From Streptococcus alactolyticus (GTDB taxonomy: Bacteria; Bacillota; Bacilli; Lactobacillales; Streptococcaceae): a DNA stretch of 64,000 bases. The stretch's first letter is position 1, and the number at the start of each line of letters is the position of its first letter. The DNA lies in assembly GCF_012277075.1 (NCBI RefSeq), contig NZ_JAAXMT010000011.1, positions 62,001-126,000 of the forward strand. The letters are read 5' to 3'. The translations under genes and the position numbers were made by a program. Below the pieces are notes generated by a model, which made no database searches, was not told the DNA's origin, and worked only from the letters and a program-made list of their open reading frames with translations. Below are positions 54,673 through 64,000 of this stretch, one piece after another.

Positions 54673-56757
54673 ATGTCATTAAAAAAGAGATTACGTAACA
54701 TCAAAATCGAAAAAGGACCAAGTAACGTTACAAGACGGATTTATTTGATTTTTTCGGTAATCGTTGTGCTGTTTTCAGTCATCGTTTTGCGACTGGCACA
54801 GATGCAAATTTTTAATAAATCGTTTTACGAAAACAAATTAAATTCATCGACGACGTATAAGGTCACGACCTCAAGCCCTCGTGGTGAAATTTACGATTCG
54901 GCAGGAAAACTGCTCGTTTCCAACAACGTGAAACAAGTGGTAGCCTTTACACGTAGCAATACCATGACTGCGGGAGAAATGAAAAAATTAGCCGCTAAAT
55001 TGGCAACGCTGGTGAATTTGACTGAAACCAACGTCACCACACGTCAGAAAAAAGACTATTACCTAGCAGATTCAGATACTTACGCAGCGGTTGTCAAACG
55101 CCTACCAGATAAGGAAAAATACGATAACTATGGTAACAGTTTGTCGGAGTCAACTATTTATGCCAACGCTGTTAATGCGGTGACTGACGATGAGATTAAC
55201 TATTCTGAAGATGAGTTGAAATTGGTTTATATCTTTAACCAGATGAATTCAGCTTCAACCTTTAGTACGGTGCATTTGACGACTGGGGATTTGACAGAAG
55301 AGCAAATTGCCTACATCACCGCCAACCAATCAAAACTGTCAGGCATTTCTATTGCGACAGACTGGGACCGTCAAGCGTCAAACAGTTCTTTGGCGACTGT
55401 TATCGGAACAGTGTCATCGAAAAAATCAGGTCTGCCAGCCGAAGAAGTTGAAGAATATCTTGCCAAAGGTTACGCCCTTGATGACCGTGTCGGAACCTCT
55501 TACTTGGAAAAAGAATACGAAGAATACCTTCAAGGGACTCACACCGTTCGTGAAATCAAAACCGATAAAAACGGTAACGTGGCTTCTGACAAAGTCCTCA
55601 GTGAAGGCAAATCAGGTCAAAACCTCAAATTGACCATTAACGTAGATTTCCAAGCAGGTGTGGAAAACATTCTCCAACAATATTATGGAGCAGATATCAC
55701 CAGTGGTTATGCGACGTATTCTGAAGGGGCTTATGCCGTTGCCCTCAATCCTAAGACAGGTGCGGTCTTGGCTATGGCAGGTCTATCGCATGATGTTGGT
55801 TCAACCACAACACAACTAGATGCCCTTGGTACCATCAATGACATCTTTGTACCAGGGTCAGTTGTCAAGGCAGCAACCCTAACAGCTGGCTGGAAATCAA
55901 ACGTCATTTCTGGTAACCAAGTCTTGACTGACCAACCAATTAATATCGCTGGTTCGCCATCAATCAAGTCATGGTTTACCGATTACGGTTTACGAAACAT
56001 CACAGCCGTGCAAGCCTTGGAATACTCTTCAAATACCTACATGGTACAAGTCGCCCTCAAGATGATGGGACAAGAATACCATTCAGGAATGGCCTTATCA
56101 ACTTCTGGTATGAAAAAAGCCATGGAAGAATTGCGTGCCACTTACGCTGAATACGGTATGGGAACAAGTACAGGCATTGACCTACCAGAAAATACAACAG
56201 GTTACCTGTCTAAAGAATACTCTGCGGGTAATGTCTTGACAGAAGCCTTTGGACAGTATGACTCATATACCCCAATGCAATTGGCCCAATACGCAGCAAC
56301 TGTAGCCAACGGTGGTAGCCGTATTGCCCCACACCTTGTCGAAGGCATTTACGAAAGTGACGGAAAGGGTGGTCTAGGTACCTTGACCAAGACCATTGAA
56401 AGCAAGGTGCTTAATAAAGTTGATATCTCATCAGAAGATATGGACTTGATTCACCAAGGGTTCTATCAAGTGGTAAATGGTACTGATGCTTTTGCCACAG
56501 GTTCTCACATGAGAAGCTCAACCGTAATCATCGCTGGTAAAACGGGTACCGCCGAAACCTACGCTGTCGATGCTTCAGGTAATGCGGTAACCACTATTAA
56601 CTTGAGCGTTCTCGCTTACGATTACTCAGAAACCGATGATTCTCACATCGCCGTTGCCGTGATTATTCCGCATTTGACGAGTGATGACAACCACACCAAC
56701 CAAGTCATTGCGCGTGATATCATCAACTTATACATGTCAACTTATGTCAATAAATAA
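54673..56757 (+). CDS. pbp2b: Penicillin-binding protein 2B (transpeptidase)
   Basis: 694 residues. Short cytoplasmic head, one membrane helix (about 23-45), dimerisation domain (SSPRGEIYDSAGKLLVSNN), then the class B transpeptidase domain with SVVK (VPGSVVKAATLT), SSN (EYSSNTYMV) and KTG (AGKTGTAET). The residue after SSN is Thr, the wild-type state at the position where Ala is linked to penicillin resistance in pneumococcus. Acts in peripheral wall synthesis with RodA. Same position before recR and ddl as in other streptococci. Confidence 0.96.
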   Translation: MSLKKRLRNIKIEKGPSNVTRRIYLIFSVIVVLFSVIVLRLAQMQIFNKSFYENKLNSSTTYKVTTSSPRGEIYDSAGKLLVSNNVKQVVAFTRSNTMTAGEMKKLAAKLATLVNLTETNVTTRQKKDYYLADSDTYAAVVKRLPDKEKYDNYGNSLSESTIYANAVNAVTDDEINYSEDELKLVYIFNQMNSASTFSTVHLTTGDLTEEQIAYITANQSKLSGISIATDWDRQASNSSLATVIGTVSSKKSGLPAEEVEEYLAKGYALDDRVGTSYLEKEYEEYLQGTHTVREIKTDKNGNVASDKVLSEGKSGQNLKLTINVDFQAGVENILQQYYGADITSGYATYSEGAYAVALNPKTGAVLAMAGLSHDVGSTTTQLDALGTINDIFVPGSVVKAATLTAGWKSNVISGNQVLTDQPINIAGSPSIKSWFTDYGLRNITAVQALEYSSNTYMVQVALKMMGQEYHSGMALSTSGMKKAMEELRATYAEYGMGTSTGIDLPENTTGYLSKEYSAGNVLTEAFGQYDSYTPMQLAQYAATVANGGSRIAPHLVEGIYESDGKGGLGTLTKTIESKVLNKVDISSEDMDLIHQGFYQVVNGTDAFATGSHMRSSTVIIAGKTGTAETYAVDASGNAVTTINLSVLAYDYSETDDSHIAVAVIIPHLTSDDNHTNQVIARDIINLYMSTYVNK

Positions 56758-56819
56758 GAATTGGGCGAGTCGATTGAAAACAAGGTCGGCTCGTCCCTTT
56801 GTTACAAAGGAGGAAAAAG

Positions 56820-57416
56820 ATGCTCTACCCAACCCCCATCGCAAAACTCATTGATAGTTTTACCAAATTGCCAGGCATTGGGATTAAGACAGCGACACGA
56901 CTTGCTTTTCATACCATTGGCATGTCAGACGAAGACGTCAACGAATTTGCCAAAAACCTACTAGCAGCCAAGCGTGAACTGACTTACTGCTCAGTTTGTG
57001 GTAACTTAACAGACGAGGACCCTTGCAATATCTGCACGGATGAAACCCGCGACCGCTCAGTGATTTTAGTGGTTGAAGATTCTAAGGATGTGTCTGCTAT
57101 GGAGAAAATTCAAGAATACCATGGCTTGTACCATGTCTTGCACGGCTTGATTTCTCCTATGAATGGCGTTGGACCTGACGACATCAATTTGAAGCCCTTG
57201 ATTACGCGCCTTATGGATAGTGAGGTCAGCGAGGTGATTATCGCAACCAATGCCACCGCAGATGGTGAGGCGACCGCGATGTATATCTCACGCGTCTTAA
57301 AACCAGCTGGCCTTAAGGTAACCCGCCTAGCACGAGGACTTGCTGTTGGTTCTGATATCGAATACGCTGACGAAGTGACCCTGCTGCGTGCTATTGAAAA
57401 CCGTACAGAATTATAA
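56820..57416 (+). CDS. recR: Recombination mediator RecR
   Basis: 198 residues from the ATG at 56820 (AAAGGAGG upstream); the frame to 56799 is leader. Helix-hairpin-helix ([18 protein letters not shown]), C4 zinc finger ([16 protein letters not shown]), Toprim domain ([16 protein letters not shown]) and C-terminal Walker-B-like part. RecFOR recombination. Terminator AAAGCAACTTT / AAAGTTGCTTT at 57421-57450. Confidence 0.98.
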   Translation: MLYPTPIAKLIDSFTKLPGIGIKTATRLAFHTIGMSDEDVNEFAKNLLAAKRELTYCSVCGNLTDEDPCNICTDETRDRSVILVVEDSKDVSAMEKIQEYHGLYHVLHGLISPMNGVGPDDINLKPLITRLMDSEVSEVIIATNATADGEATAMYISRVLKPAGLKVTRLARGLAVGSDIEYADEVTLLRAIENRTEL

Positions 57417-57420
57417 CCCC

Positions 57421-57450
57421 AAAGCAACTTTTACATAAAGTTGCTTTTTT
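57421..57450 (+). terminator. recR terminator
   Basis: AAAGCAACTTT / AAAGTTGCTTT stem, then T. Confidence 0.85.
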
Positions 57451-57581
57451 CTATCACGTGAGGTCAAGTGGTGTTTGAAAGGGTGCTGCTTTTGTGGTAT
57501 GATAGGTAAGAAATTGTAATAGAAAAGGAATGGAACATGAGCGAGGCTAGAATTGCTCAAGATGTTCTGGTAATGAAAGGT

Positions 57582-58628
57582 ATGTCAAAAGAAACGCTTG
57601 TTTTACTTTATGGTGGACGTTCTGCGGAACGTGAAGTATCTGTTTTATCAGCTGAAAGCGTCATGCGTGCGATTAATTATGATAAATTCTTTGTGAAAAC
57701 TTACTTCATCACAAAATCTGGTGATTTTATTAAAACACAAGAATTCTTTAGCAAACCTGCTGACGATGAAAAATTGATGACTAACGCCACTGTTGTTGAA
57801 AGTCAAAAAATTAAACCAAGTGATATTTATGAAGAAGGAGCAGTTGTTTTCCCTGTTCTTCATGGACCAATGGGTGAAGATGGTTCGGTTCAAGGTTTCC
57901 TTGAAGTTCTCAGAATGCCTTACGTTGGAACAAATATCTTGTCATCAAGTGTGGCAATGGATAAAATCTCAACCAAGCATATTTTGGAAACAGCAGGCGT
58001 GCCACAAGTGGCTTATGTGACTTACATTGAAGGGGCTGACCTCGACAAAGCTATCGTAGATGTCAATGCAAACTTGACTTACCCTGTTTTTGTCAAACCA
58101 GCCAACATGGGCTCTTCAGTAGGGATTTCAAAAGCTGATGACGAAGCTTCACTTCGCTCTGCTATTGACCTCGCCTTGAAATACGACAGCCGCATCCTTA
58201 TCGAGCAAGGGGTCAATGCGCGTGAGATTGAAGTCGGTATTTTAGGAAATGGCGATGTGAAAACAACCCTACCAGGTGAAGTGGTCAAAGATGTTGCCTT
58301 TTATGACTACGATGCCAAATACATCGACAACAAAATCACCATGGACATCCCAGCTCACATCGCTCCTGAAATTACGGAAGAAATGCGTGGCTACGCAGCA
58401 ACAGCCTTTCGTGCCATTGGTGGCTGTGGTTTGTCACGTTGCGATTTCTTCTTAACAGAAGACGGCCACGTTTACCTCAACGAACTAAACACCATGCCAG
58501 GTTTCACCCAATGGTCAATGTACCCACTGCTTTGGGAAAACATGGGACTTCCATACTCTGATTTGATTGAGCAATTGGTAGAACTCGCTAAAGAAATGTT
58601 TGACAAACGCGAAAGCCATTTGATTTAA
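57582..58628 (+). CDS. ddl: D-alanine--D-alanine ligase
   Basis: 348 residues from the ATG at 57582, which gives the standard [20 protein letters not shown] start. ATP-grasp enzyme for the D-Ala-D-Ala terminus: [32 protein letters not shown], the Tyr of the vancomycin-sensitive type in [33 protein letters not shown] in outline. The alternative ATG at 57537 has the better ribosome site (AAAAGGA, spacing 7) and would add 15 residues, so the start is uncertain. Confidence 0.95.
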   Translation: MSKETLVLLYGGRSAEREVSVLSAESVMRAINYDKFFVKTYFITKSGDFIKTQEFFSKPADDEKLMTNATVVESQKIKPSDIYEEGAVVFPVLHGPMGEDGSVQGFLEVLRMPYVGTNILSSSVAMDKISTKHILETAGVPQVAYVTYIEGADLDKAIVDVNANLTYPVFVKPANMGSSVGISKADDEASLRSAIDLALKYDSRILIEQGVNAREIEVGILGNGDVKTTLPGEVVKDVAFYDYDAKYIDNKITMDIPAHIAPEITEEMRGYAATAFRAIGGCGLSRCDFFLTEDGHVYLNELNTMPGFTQWSMYPLLWENMGLPYSDLIEQLVELAKEMFDKRESHLI

Positions 58629-58632
58629 GACG

Positions 58633-58660
58633 AAAAAGCACCCTCGAGGTGTTTTTTTGT
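58633..58660 (+). terminator. ddl terminator
   Basis: AAAAAGCACC / GGTGTTTTTTT stem-loop. Confidence 0.75.
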
Positions 58661-58669
58661 GCACAAAAT

Positions 58670-58700
58670 AACCTCAGAGATGGGATAACTCTCTGAGGTT
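58670..58700 (-). terminator. folT terminator
   Basis: AACCTCAGAGA / TCTCTGAGGTT stem, 6 bases behind the folT stop on the minus strand. Confidence 0.65.
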
Positions 58701-58705
58701 GTTTA

Positions 58706-59266
58706 TTAAGGTAAGTTGGCGAGTTTGCGCAATTCTGGAATCGTCTGCAAACGTGGAATCACTAACATGGTAATGATAATACGTAGTGGTATTTCAAAGA
58801 TTTTCAACCAACGCCCTGACAAGTACTGCGCCCAGAAAGGAACACCAAAGTAAATCTGAATGAGGAGTGGGGTGAAAATAAAGGTCCCGATTAACATAAT
58901 CACGACAGTCGCTAGCGTCACATGAAGCCAGTCTTTTTTACTTGACCAACTTAGAGGCTTTTCATAAAAGAAATAACCGTAGAGAAAGCCTTGAAAGGCT
59001 TCCATCAAGGTCCACCAAATGATGAAATTACCAGCACCGCTCGATAAGTTATCCACCACATCGAGAATACCTAGACTGATAAATGCCCAAAAAGGACCTG
59101 CGATCATTCCGATAATCGTGTTGACAATAAAGGTCAAACTAATCACCAATTGTTGTGGGATAATCGGAATAGAGAACTTACTAACGATGAAAGCAAGGGC
59201 AATAAGCATCGCCAAGCTAACCAGTCGCTTAGGGGTTAATGGGGGTGTTTTAAAAATAGAATGCAT
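58706..59266 (-). CDS. folT: Folate ECF transporter S component FolT
   Basis: 186 residues from the ATG at 59266 (AAAGGAGCC upstream); the frame to 59410 runs through the riboswitch. Five to six membrane helices; FIVNTIIGMIAGPFWAFISLGILDVVDN and the FolT-type FEIPLRIIITMLVIPRL at the end. It works with the shared ECF module. The tetrahydrofolate riboswitch before it identifies the substrate. Confidence 0.93.
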   Translation of the reverse strand: MHSIFKTPPLTPKRLVSLAMLIALAFIVSKFSIPIIPQQLVISLTFIVNTIIGMIAGPFWAFISLGILDVVDNLSSGAGNFIIWWTLMEAFQGFLYGYFFYEKPLSWSSKKDWLHVTLATVVIMLIGTFIFTPLLIQIYFGVPFWAQYLSGRWLKIFEIPLRIIITMLVIPRLQTIPELRKLANLP

Positions 59267-59304
59267 TTTGGCTCCTTTAATCAAAAGTAGAGCTGTTAAA
59301 ATTA

Positions 59305-59390
59305 ACAGCGGATGCAATGGCTCACCGCGCAAATTGCTTCGTTGTGTGACAACATCCCATTCACACACACTTAACGCGAACCATTTACTC
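59305..59390 (-). promoter_or_regulatory. Tetrahydrofolate (THF) riboswitch
   Basis: Minus strand 59390 to 59305 carries the THF motif blocks GGTTCGCGTTAAGTG, GAATGGGATGTTGTC, GCGCGGTGAGCCATTGCATCC. A perfect palindrome GCTGTTAA-AA-TTAACAGC (59292-59309) follows and can act as the expression-platform hairpin before the folT ribosome site. Confidence 0.92.
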
Positions 59391-59499
59391 TGTGCAAAAA
59401 AACTTTGCAACTACGATTGTACCATAAAAATCCAACAAGAAGGGGGATTTTATGATATAATGAAAAGGTTAATAATAGATTTTTTATGAAGGATTCAAA

Positions 59500-60870
59500 A
59501 TGAAATTAACATTGCATGAAGTGGCCAAAGTTGTTGGCGCTAAAAATACGATCTCAGAGTTTGATGACGTTCCCCTGCACCAAATCGAATTTGATAGTCG
59601 CAAGATTCAAAAAGGGGACTTGTTTTTGCCTTTGAAGGGTGCACGTGATGGGCATGATTTTATTGAAACGGCTTTTGAAAATGGTGCCGTTGCAACCTTT
59701 TCAGAACGCGAATTGAGCCACCACCCCTATCTTTTGGTGGACGATTGTTTGGAGGCCTTCCAACGCCTAGCCCAATACTACCTTGAAAAACAACGTGTTG
59801 ACGTGATTGCCGTGACAGGCTCAAACGGAAAAACAACCACAAAAGACATGATTGCAGCGGTTTTGTCAACCGAATACAAAACCTACAAGACACAAGGCAA
59901 TTACAACAATGAAATTGGCTTGCCTTACACTGTCTTGCACATGCCTGATGACACGGAAAAAATCGTGCTTGAGATGGGTCAAGACCACATGGGCGACATT
60001 CACCTCCTATCTCAATTGGCTAAACCTCACATTGGCGTGGTTACCTTGATTGGTGAAGCCCACCTTGAATTTTTCGGTAGCCGTGACCAAATTGCCAAAG
60101 GTAAAATGCAAATCGTTGATGGCATGGATTCTGATGGGATTTTGATTGCACCAGCAGACCCGATTATCGACCCGTATTTGCCAACACGCCAAATGGTGAT
60201 GCGATTTGGCGATGGTGCAGAAATTTTTGTCAAAGACCTGCAAGAAAGCAAGCACTCGCTGACCTTTACCACTAATGTGGTTAACCGTCCCATCACCTTG
60301 CCAGTGCCTGGAAAATACAATGCCACAAATGCCATGGTAGCCGCTTACGTTGGGAAATTATTGGCCATTGCTGACGATGATATCGTTGAAGCCCTTGAAA
60401 ACATCGAATTGACTCGCAACCGCACAGAGTGGAAAAAAGCTGCCAACGGTGCCGATATTCTTTCAGATGTTTACAATGCCAACCCAACAGCCATGCGTTT
60501 GATTTTAGAAACCTTTACCAAAATCCCTGCCAATGAAGGTGGGAAAAAAATCGCTGTGCTAGCAGATATGAAAGAACTTGGCGAACAATCTGTGGACCTT
60601 CATAAACAGATGATTATGAGTCTATCACCTGACCAATTAGACACCCTTATTTTCTACGGTGAAGACATTGCCGAGCTTGCCCAATTAGCCAGCCAAATGT
60701 TCCCAATCGGGAAAGTGTATTATTTCAAGAAAACAGCAGATGAGGACCAATTTGACCTCATGCTAGAAACCCTTCAAAAAGTCTTGCAGCCAGCAGATCA
60801 AGTGCTTTTGAAAGGCAGCAATTCCATGCATTTGGCTAAAGTCGTGGAAGCTTTGGAAAACGAAGTGTGA
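59500..60870 (+). CDS. murF: UDP-MurNAc-tripeptide--D-Ala-D-Ala ligase
   Basis: 456 residues. DSRKIQKGDLFLPLKG, P-loop [13 protein letters not shown] near 107, QGNYNNEIGLPYTVL, and the C-terminal domain (SDVYNANPTAMRLIL). Joins D-Ala-D-Ala, the product of the nearby ddl, to the precursor. Confidence 0.98.
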   Translation: MKLTLHEVAKVVGAKNTISEFDDVPLHQIEFDSRKIQKGDLFLPLKGARDGHDFIETAFENGAVATFSERELSHHPYLLVDDCLEAFQRLAQYYLEKQRVDVIAVTGSNGKTTTKDMIAAVLSTEYKTYKTQGNYNNEIGLPYTVLHMPDDTEKIVLEMGQDHMGDIHLLSQLAKPHIGVVTLIGEAHLEFFGSRDQIAKGKMQIVDGMDSDGILIAPADPIIDPYLPTRQMVMRFGDGAEIFVKDLQESKHSLTFTTNVVNRPITLPVPGKYNATNAMVAAYVGKLLAIADDDIVEALENIELTRNRTEWKKAANGADILSDVYNANPTAMRLILETFTKIPANEGGKKIAVLADMKELGEQSVDLHKQMIMSLSPDQLDTLIFYGEDIAELAQLASQMFPIGKVYYFKKTADEDQFDLMLETLQKVLQPADQVLLKGSNSMHLAKVVEALENEV

Positions 60871-60912
60871 CAAAGCTGAGGAAGAGTTGTTGAATTAGGC
60901 TTTAATTTTCGT

Positions 60913-60950
60913 TATAATAATAGAGTTATGGGTTTCATAGCTCTATTTTT
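60913..60950 (+). promoter_or_regulatory. prfC promoter followed by a hairpin
   Basis: TATAAT (60913-60918) is followed 2 bases later by TAGAGTTATG / CATAGCTCTA (60921-60945) and five T. It looks like a terminator of murF with a promoter running into it, or an early attenuator of prfC. Confidence 0.5.
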
Positions 60951-61008
60951 GTAATGAGCGTGGCCTTCAATGAATGACAAGTGACTAAAAAACGAATAAG
61001 GAAAGACA

Positions 61009-62553
61009 ATGACAATTCAAGACGATATTAAAAAACGTCGTACCTTTGCCATCATCAGTCACCCAGATGCTGGTAAAACGACGATTACAGAACAATTGCT
61101 TTACTTTGGTGGTGAGATTCGCGAGGCGGGTACTGTCAAAGGGAAAAAAACAGGAAATTTCGCCAAATCAGACTGGATGGATATTGAAAAACAACGTGGG
61201 ATTTCAGTAACTTCATCAGTAATGCAATTTGATTATGCAGACAAACGCGTGAATATCCTAGACACCCCAGGGCACGAGGACTTTTCAGAAGACACCTACC
61301 GTACCTTGATGGCGGTAGATGCTGCGGTAATGGTGGTTGACTCAGCCAAAGGTATCGAAGCACAAACCAAAAAATTATTTGAAGTTGTCAAACACCGCAA
61401 TATCCCTGTTTTCACCTTCATCAACAAATTGGACCGTGATGGACGTGAACCCCTTGATTTGCTAGAAGAATTAGAAGAAGTGCTTGGCATTGCCAGCTAC
61501 CCAATGAACTGGCCAATTGGTATGGGAAAATCTTTTGAAGGGCTTTATGATTTGTACAACCAACGCTTAGAACTCTACAAAGGTGACGAGCGTTTTGCAG
61601 ACCTAGCAGACGGTGACAAACTCTTTGCCAACAACCCCTTCTACCAACAAGTTTTAGAAGACGTTGAATTGCTAGAAGAAGCAGGAAATGAATTTTCTGA
61701 AGAAGCTATCTTGTCAGGTGACTTGACGCCTGTATTCTTTGGTTCTGCCTTGACGAACTTTGGGGTGCAAACCTTCCTAGATACCTTCTTGAAATTCGCT
61801 CCAGAACCACACGGCCACAAGACCACAGATGGCACGGTCATCGACCCTTACGACAAAGATTTTTCAGGGTTTGTCTTTAAAATCCAAGCCAACATGGACC
61901 CACGCCACCGTGACCGCATCGCCTTTGTCCGCATCGTTTCAGGTGAATTTGAACGCGGCATGAGTGTCAATCTAGCCCGTACGAAAAAATCAGTGAAACT
62001 CTCAAACGTCACACAGTTCATGGCCGAATCACGTGAAAATGTTGAAAATGCTGTTGCCGGTGATATTATCGGGGTTTACGATACAGGAACTTACCAAGTC
62101 GGTGATACCCTAACTGTCGGTAAAAACAAATTTGAATTTGAACCCCTCCCAACCTTCACCCCTGAATTGTTCATGAAAGTGGCTGCCAAAAATGTCATGA
62201 AACAAAAATCCTTCCATAAAGGGATTGAACAATTGGTGCAAGAAGGGGCTATCCAGCTGTACAAAAACTACCAAACAGGCGAGTACATGCTTGGTGCCGT
62301 TGGTCAGTTGCAGTTTGAAGTTTTCAAACACCGCATGGAGAATGAATACAATGCCGAAGTGGTCATGACCTCAATGGGTAAAAAGACTGTCCGCTGGATT
62401 AAACCAGAAGACCTTGATGAACGCATGTCATCAAGCCGCAACATCTTGGCAAAAGACCGCTTTGACCAACCCGTTTTCCTTTTTGAAAACGACTTTGCTT
62501 TGCGTTGGTTTGCGGATAAATACCCAGACGTTGACCTCGAAGAAAAAATGTAA
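61009..62553 (+). CDS. prfC: Peptide chain release factor 3
   Basis: 514 residues. Translational GTPase: G1 HPDAGKTT near 18-25, G2 RGISVTSS, G3 DTPGHEDF, G4 NKLDRDG, followed by domain II and III. Recycles RF1/RF2 from the ribosome. Ribosome site AAGGAAAG. Confidence 0.98.
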   Translation: MTIQDDIKKRRTFAIISHPDAGKTTITEQLLYFGGEIREAGTVKGKKTGNFAKSDWMDIEKQRGISVTSSVMQFDYADKRVNILDTPGHEDFSEDTYRTLMAVDAAVMVVDSAKGIEAQTKKLFEVVKHRNIPVFTFINKLDRDGREPLDLLEELEEVLGIASYPMNWPIGMGKSFEGLYDLYNQRLELYKGDERFADLADGDKLFANNPFYQQVLEDVELLEEAGNEFSEEAILSGDLTPVFFGSALTNFGVQTFLDTFLKFAPEPHGHKTTDGTVIDPYDKDFSGFVFKIQANMDPRHRDRIAFVRIVSGEFERGMSVNLARTKKSVKLSNVTQFMAESRENVENAVAGDIIGVYDTGTYQVGDTLTVGKNKFEFEPLPTFTPELFMKVAAKNVMKQKSFHKGIEQLVQEGAIQLYKNYQTGEYMLGAVGQLQFEVFKHRMENEYNAEVVMTSMGKKTVRWIKPEDLDERMSSSRNILAKDRFDQPVFLFENDFALRWFADKYPDVDLEEKM

Positions 62554-62726
62554 TAAAACCAAAGAGAAAGGCTGACACAGACGCTTTTCTCTTCTTTTTA
62601 TGCCCTTATAAATCTTCAAAAAGTGAGAAAAGTAAAATTATGATGGGAATGACCATGTTTTCTATCTTTTTGATTAGGAATATGGTACACTAGATGAGTT
62701 GTTAGATAACGACAGTAAAGTTTAAT

Positions 62727-62750
62727 AAGGCAGCTTCGCACTGCCTTTTA
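62727..62750 (+). promoter_or_regulatory. Leader hairpin before the DEAD-box gene
   Basis: AAGGCAG / CTGCCTT stem, loop CTTCGCA, followed by TTTTAGAAAA, 15 bases before the TTG start. A possible attenuator or translation-control hairpin. Confidence 0.45.
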
Positions 62751-62764
62751 GAAAAGAGAACATT

Positions 62765-64000
62765 TTGAAATTTACAGAACTTCATTTATCAGAAAACATT
62801 CTTAAAGCGGTGGAAAAAGCAGGTTTTGAAGAACCATCACCAATCCAAGAATTAACCATTCCTTTAGCCTTAGAAGGCAAGGATGTTATTGGACAAGCCC
62901 AAACAGGTACCGGAAAAACAGCAGCTTTTGGCTTGCCAACACTAGACAAAATCGACACCAGTCGCCACGTTGTTCAAGCCCTCGTTATTGCCCCAACGCG
63001 TGAATTAGCCGTCCAAGGACAAGAAGAATTATTCCGTTTTGGTCGTGAAAAAGGGGTCAAAGTTCGCTCTGTTTACGGTGGCTCAAGCATTGAAAAACAA
63101 ATCAAAGCCCTTCGCTCAGGTGCCCACATCGTTGTCGGAACACCAGGACGCTTGCTTGACTTGATTAAACGCAAAGCCTTGAAATTAGACCACGTGGAAA
63201 CCCTTATCCTTGATGAAGCAGACGAAATGCTCAACATGGGCTTCCTTGAAGATATTGAAGCGATTATCAGCCGTGTGCCTGAGAACCGTCAAACCCTCCT
63301 CTTCTCAGCAACCATGCCCGAAGCCATCAAACGCATCGGTGTCAAATTCATGTATGACCCAGAACATGTACGCGTGGCAGCCAAAGAATTAACCACTGAC
63401 TTGGTGGACCAATACTATATCCGTGTTAAAGAACAAGAAAAATTTGACACCATGACACGTTTAATCGACGTGGAACGCCCAGAATTAGCCATCGTCTTTG
63501 GCCGTACCAAACGCCGCGTGGACGAATTAACCCGTGGCTTGAAATTGCGTGGCTATCGTGCCGAAGGCATTCACGGTGACCTTGACCAAGGCAAACGCCT
63601 CCGTGTCCTTCGTGATTTTAAAAATGATAACATCGACATCTTGGTAGCGACAGATGTTGCGGCGCGTGGGCTTGACATCTCAGGTGTGACCCACGTTTAC
63701 AACTATGATATTCCGCAAGACCCTGAAAGCTACGTTCACCGTATCGGTCGTACAGGTCGTGCTGGTAAACACGGTCAATCTGTCACATTTGTGGCACCAA
63801 ATGAAATGGGTTACTTGTCAATCATCGAAAAATTAACCAAGAAACGCATGAAAGGCCTGAAACCAGCGACAGCAGAAGAAGCTTTCAAAGCTAAGAAAAA
63901 AGTGGCTCTTAAGAAAATCGAGCGTGATTTTGCAGATGAAACCGTTCGTGCAAGCTTTGACAAATTCAAAGGCGACGCTATCAAGCTAGCAGCTGAATTC
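62765..64000 (+). CDS. cshA: DEAD-box RNA helicase CshA, 5' part
   Basis: 412 residues in the window, running off the right edge. It starts at the TTG at 62765 ([27 protein letters not shown] ribosome site) because no ATG precedes the Q motif (PSPIQ). Motif I AQTGTGKT, Ia PTRELA, Ib TPGRL, II DEAD ([14 protein letters not shown]), III SAT, IV-VI ([28 protein letters not shown]). All helicase motifs are inside the window; the C-terminal RNA-binding tail is cut. CshA acts in RNA turnover and cold adaptation. Confidence 0.95.
   Translation, partial: MKFTELHLSENILKAVEKAGFEEPSPIQELTIPLALEGKDVIGQAQTGTGKTAAFGLPTLDKIDTSRHVVQALVIAPTRELAVQGQEELFRFGREKGVKVRSVYGGSSIEKQIKALRSGAHIVVGTPGRLLDLIKRKALKLDHVETLILDEADEMLNMGFLEDIEAIISRVPENRQTLLFSATMPEAIKRIGVKFMYDPEHVRVAAKELTTDLVDQYYIRVKEQEKFDTMTRLIDVERPELAIVFGRTKRRVDELTRGLKLRGYRAEGIHGDLDQGKRLRVLRDFKNDNIDILVATDVAARGLDISGVTHVYNYDIPQDPESYVHRIGRTGRAGKHGQSVTFVAPNEMGYLSIIEKLTKKRMKGLKPATAEEAFKAKKKVALKKIERDFADETVRASFDKFKGDAIKLAAEF

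Overview
The window is a streptococcal chromosome segment (Firmicutes, roughly 38-40 % GC in the core). The order murD-murG-divIB, then ftsA-ftsZ-ylmE-sepF-ylmG-ylmH-divIVA-ileS, the streptococcal DUF3165 and DUF1827 proteins, ClpE, PBP2b, the class 1A dihydroorotate dehydrogenase, NiaR/NiaX and a THF riboswitch before folT all fit Streptococcus. The S. bovis/equinus (gallolyticus, infantarius, lutetiensis) group is my guess at species; it is not proved here.

Layout. 1-5305: end of typA, a small membrane protein, and the cell-wall/division genes murD, murG, divIB. 5433-18929: a 13.5-kb integrated island bounded by perfect 29-bp direct repeats. 19148-25000: division genes ftsA to divIVA. 25010-28091: T-box leader and ileS. 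28176-34630: DUF1827 protein, Nudix hydrolase, clpE, ornithine carbamoyltransferase, YkuJ-like protein and an amino-acid ABC transporter. 34826-37582: feoA-feoB-small Cys-rich protein. 37694-44868: folD, NAD(P)H-hydrate dehydratase, xseA-xseB, polyprenyl synthase, tlyA, argR, recN. 45013-49886: degV, SGNH hydrolase, YpmS-like protein, HU, a lipoprotein, a small membrane protein, pyrD. 50219-64000: ArsR/P-type ATPase metal efflux pair, gpmA, niaR/niaX, PBP2b, recR, ddl, folT, murF, prfC and the start of a DEAD-box helicase gene.

The island has the plan of a phage-inducible chromosomal island (PICI-like satellite): tyrosine integrase, divergent repressor/Cro pair with three operators spaced exactly 30 bp apart, BRO-type antirepressor, several very small early genes, a primase and a P4-type helicase, and an iteron origin just behind the helicase gene. 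I see no terminase, capsid or tail gene. Its right half carries cargo: an EcoRI-family restriction-modification operon led by its own HTH regulator, a broken second integrase, and an MTnSag1-like mobilizable element with the lincosamide-resistance gene lnu(C).

The most unusual signals are non-coding. (1) A solitary sequence matching the streptococcal type II-A CRISPR repeat at 29 of 36 positions lies in the integrase leader, with no array or cas gene in the window. (2) A probable small RNA gene (8510-8619, minus) shares a 28-bp sequence with that leader. (3) Two separate iteron origins are built alike but use different iteron sequences. (4) Two short promoter-terminator units lie beside lnu(C). 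(5) GAATTC is absent from the whole 13.5-kb island but frequent in the flanking chromosome. The EcoRI-like enzyme also carries Val at position 138, where EcoRI has Ala; changes there are known to relax specificity.
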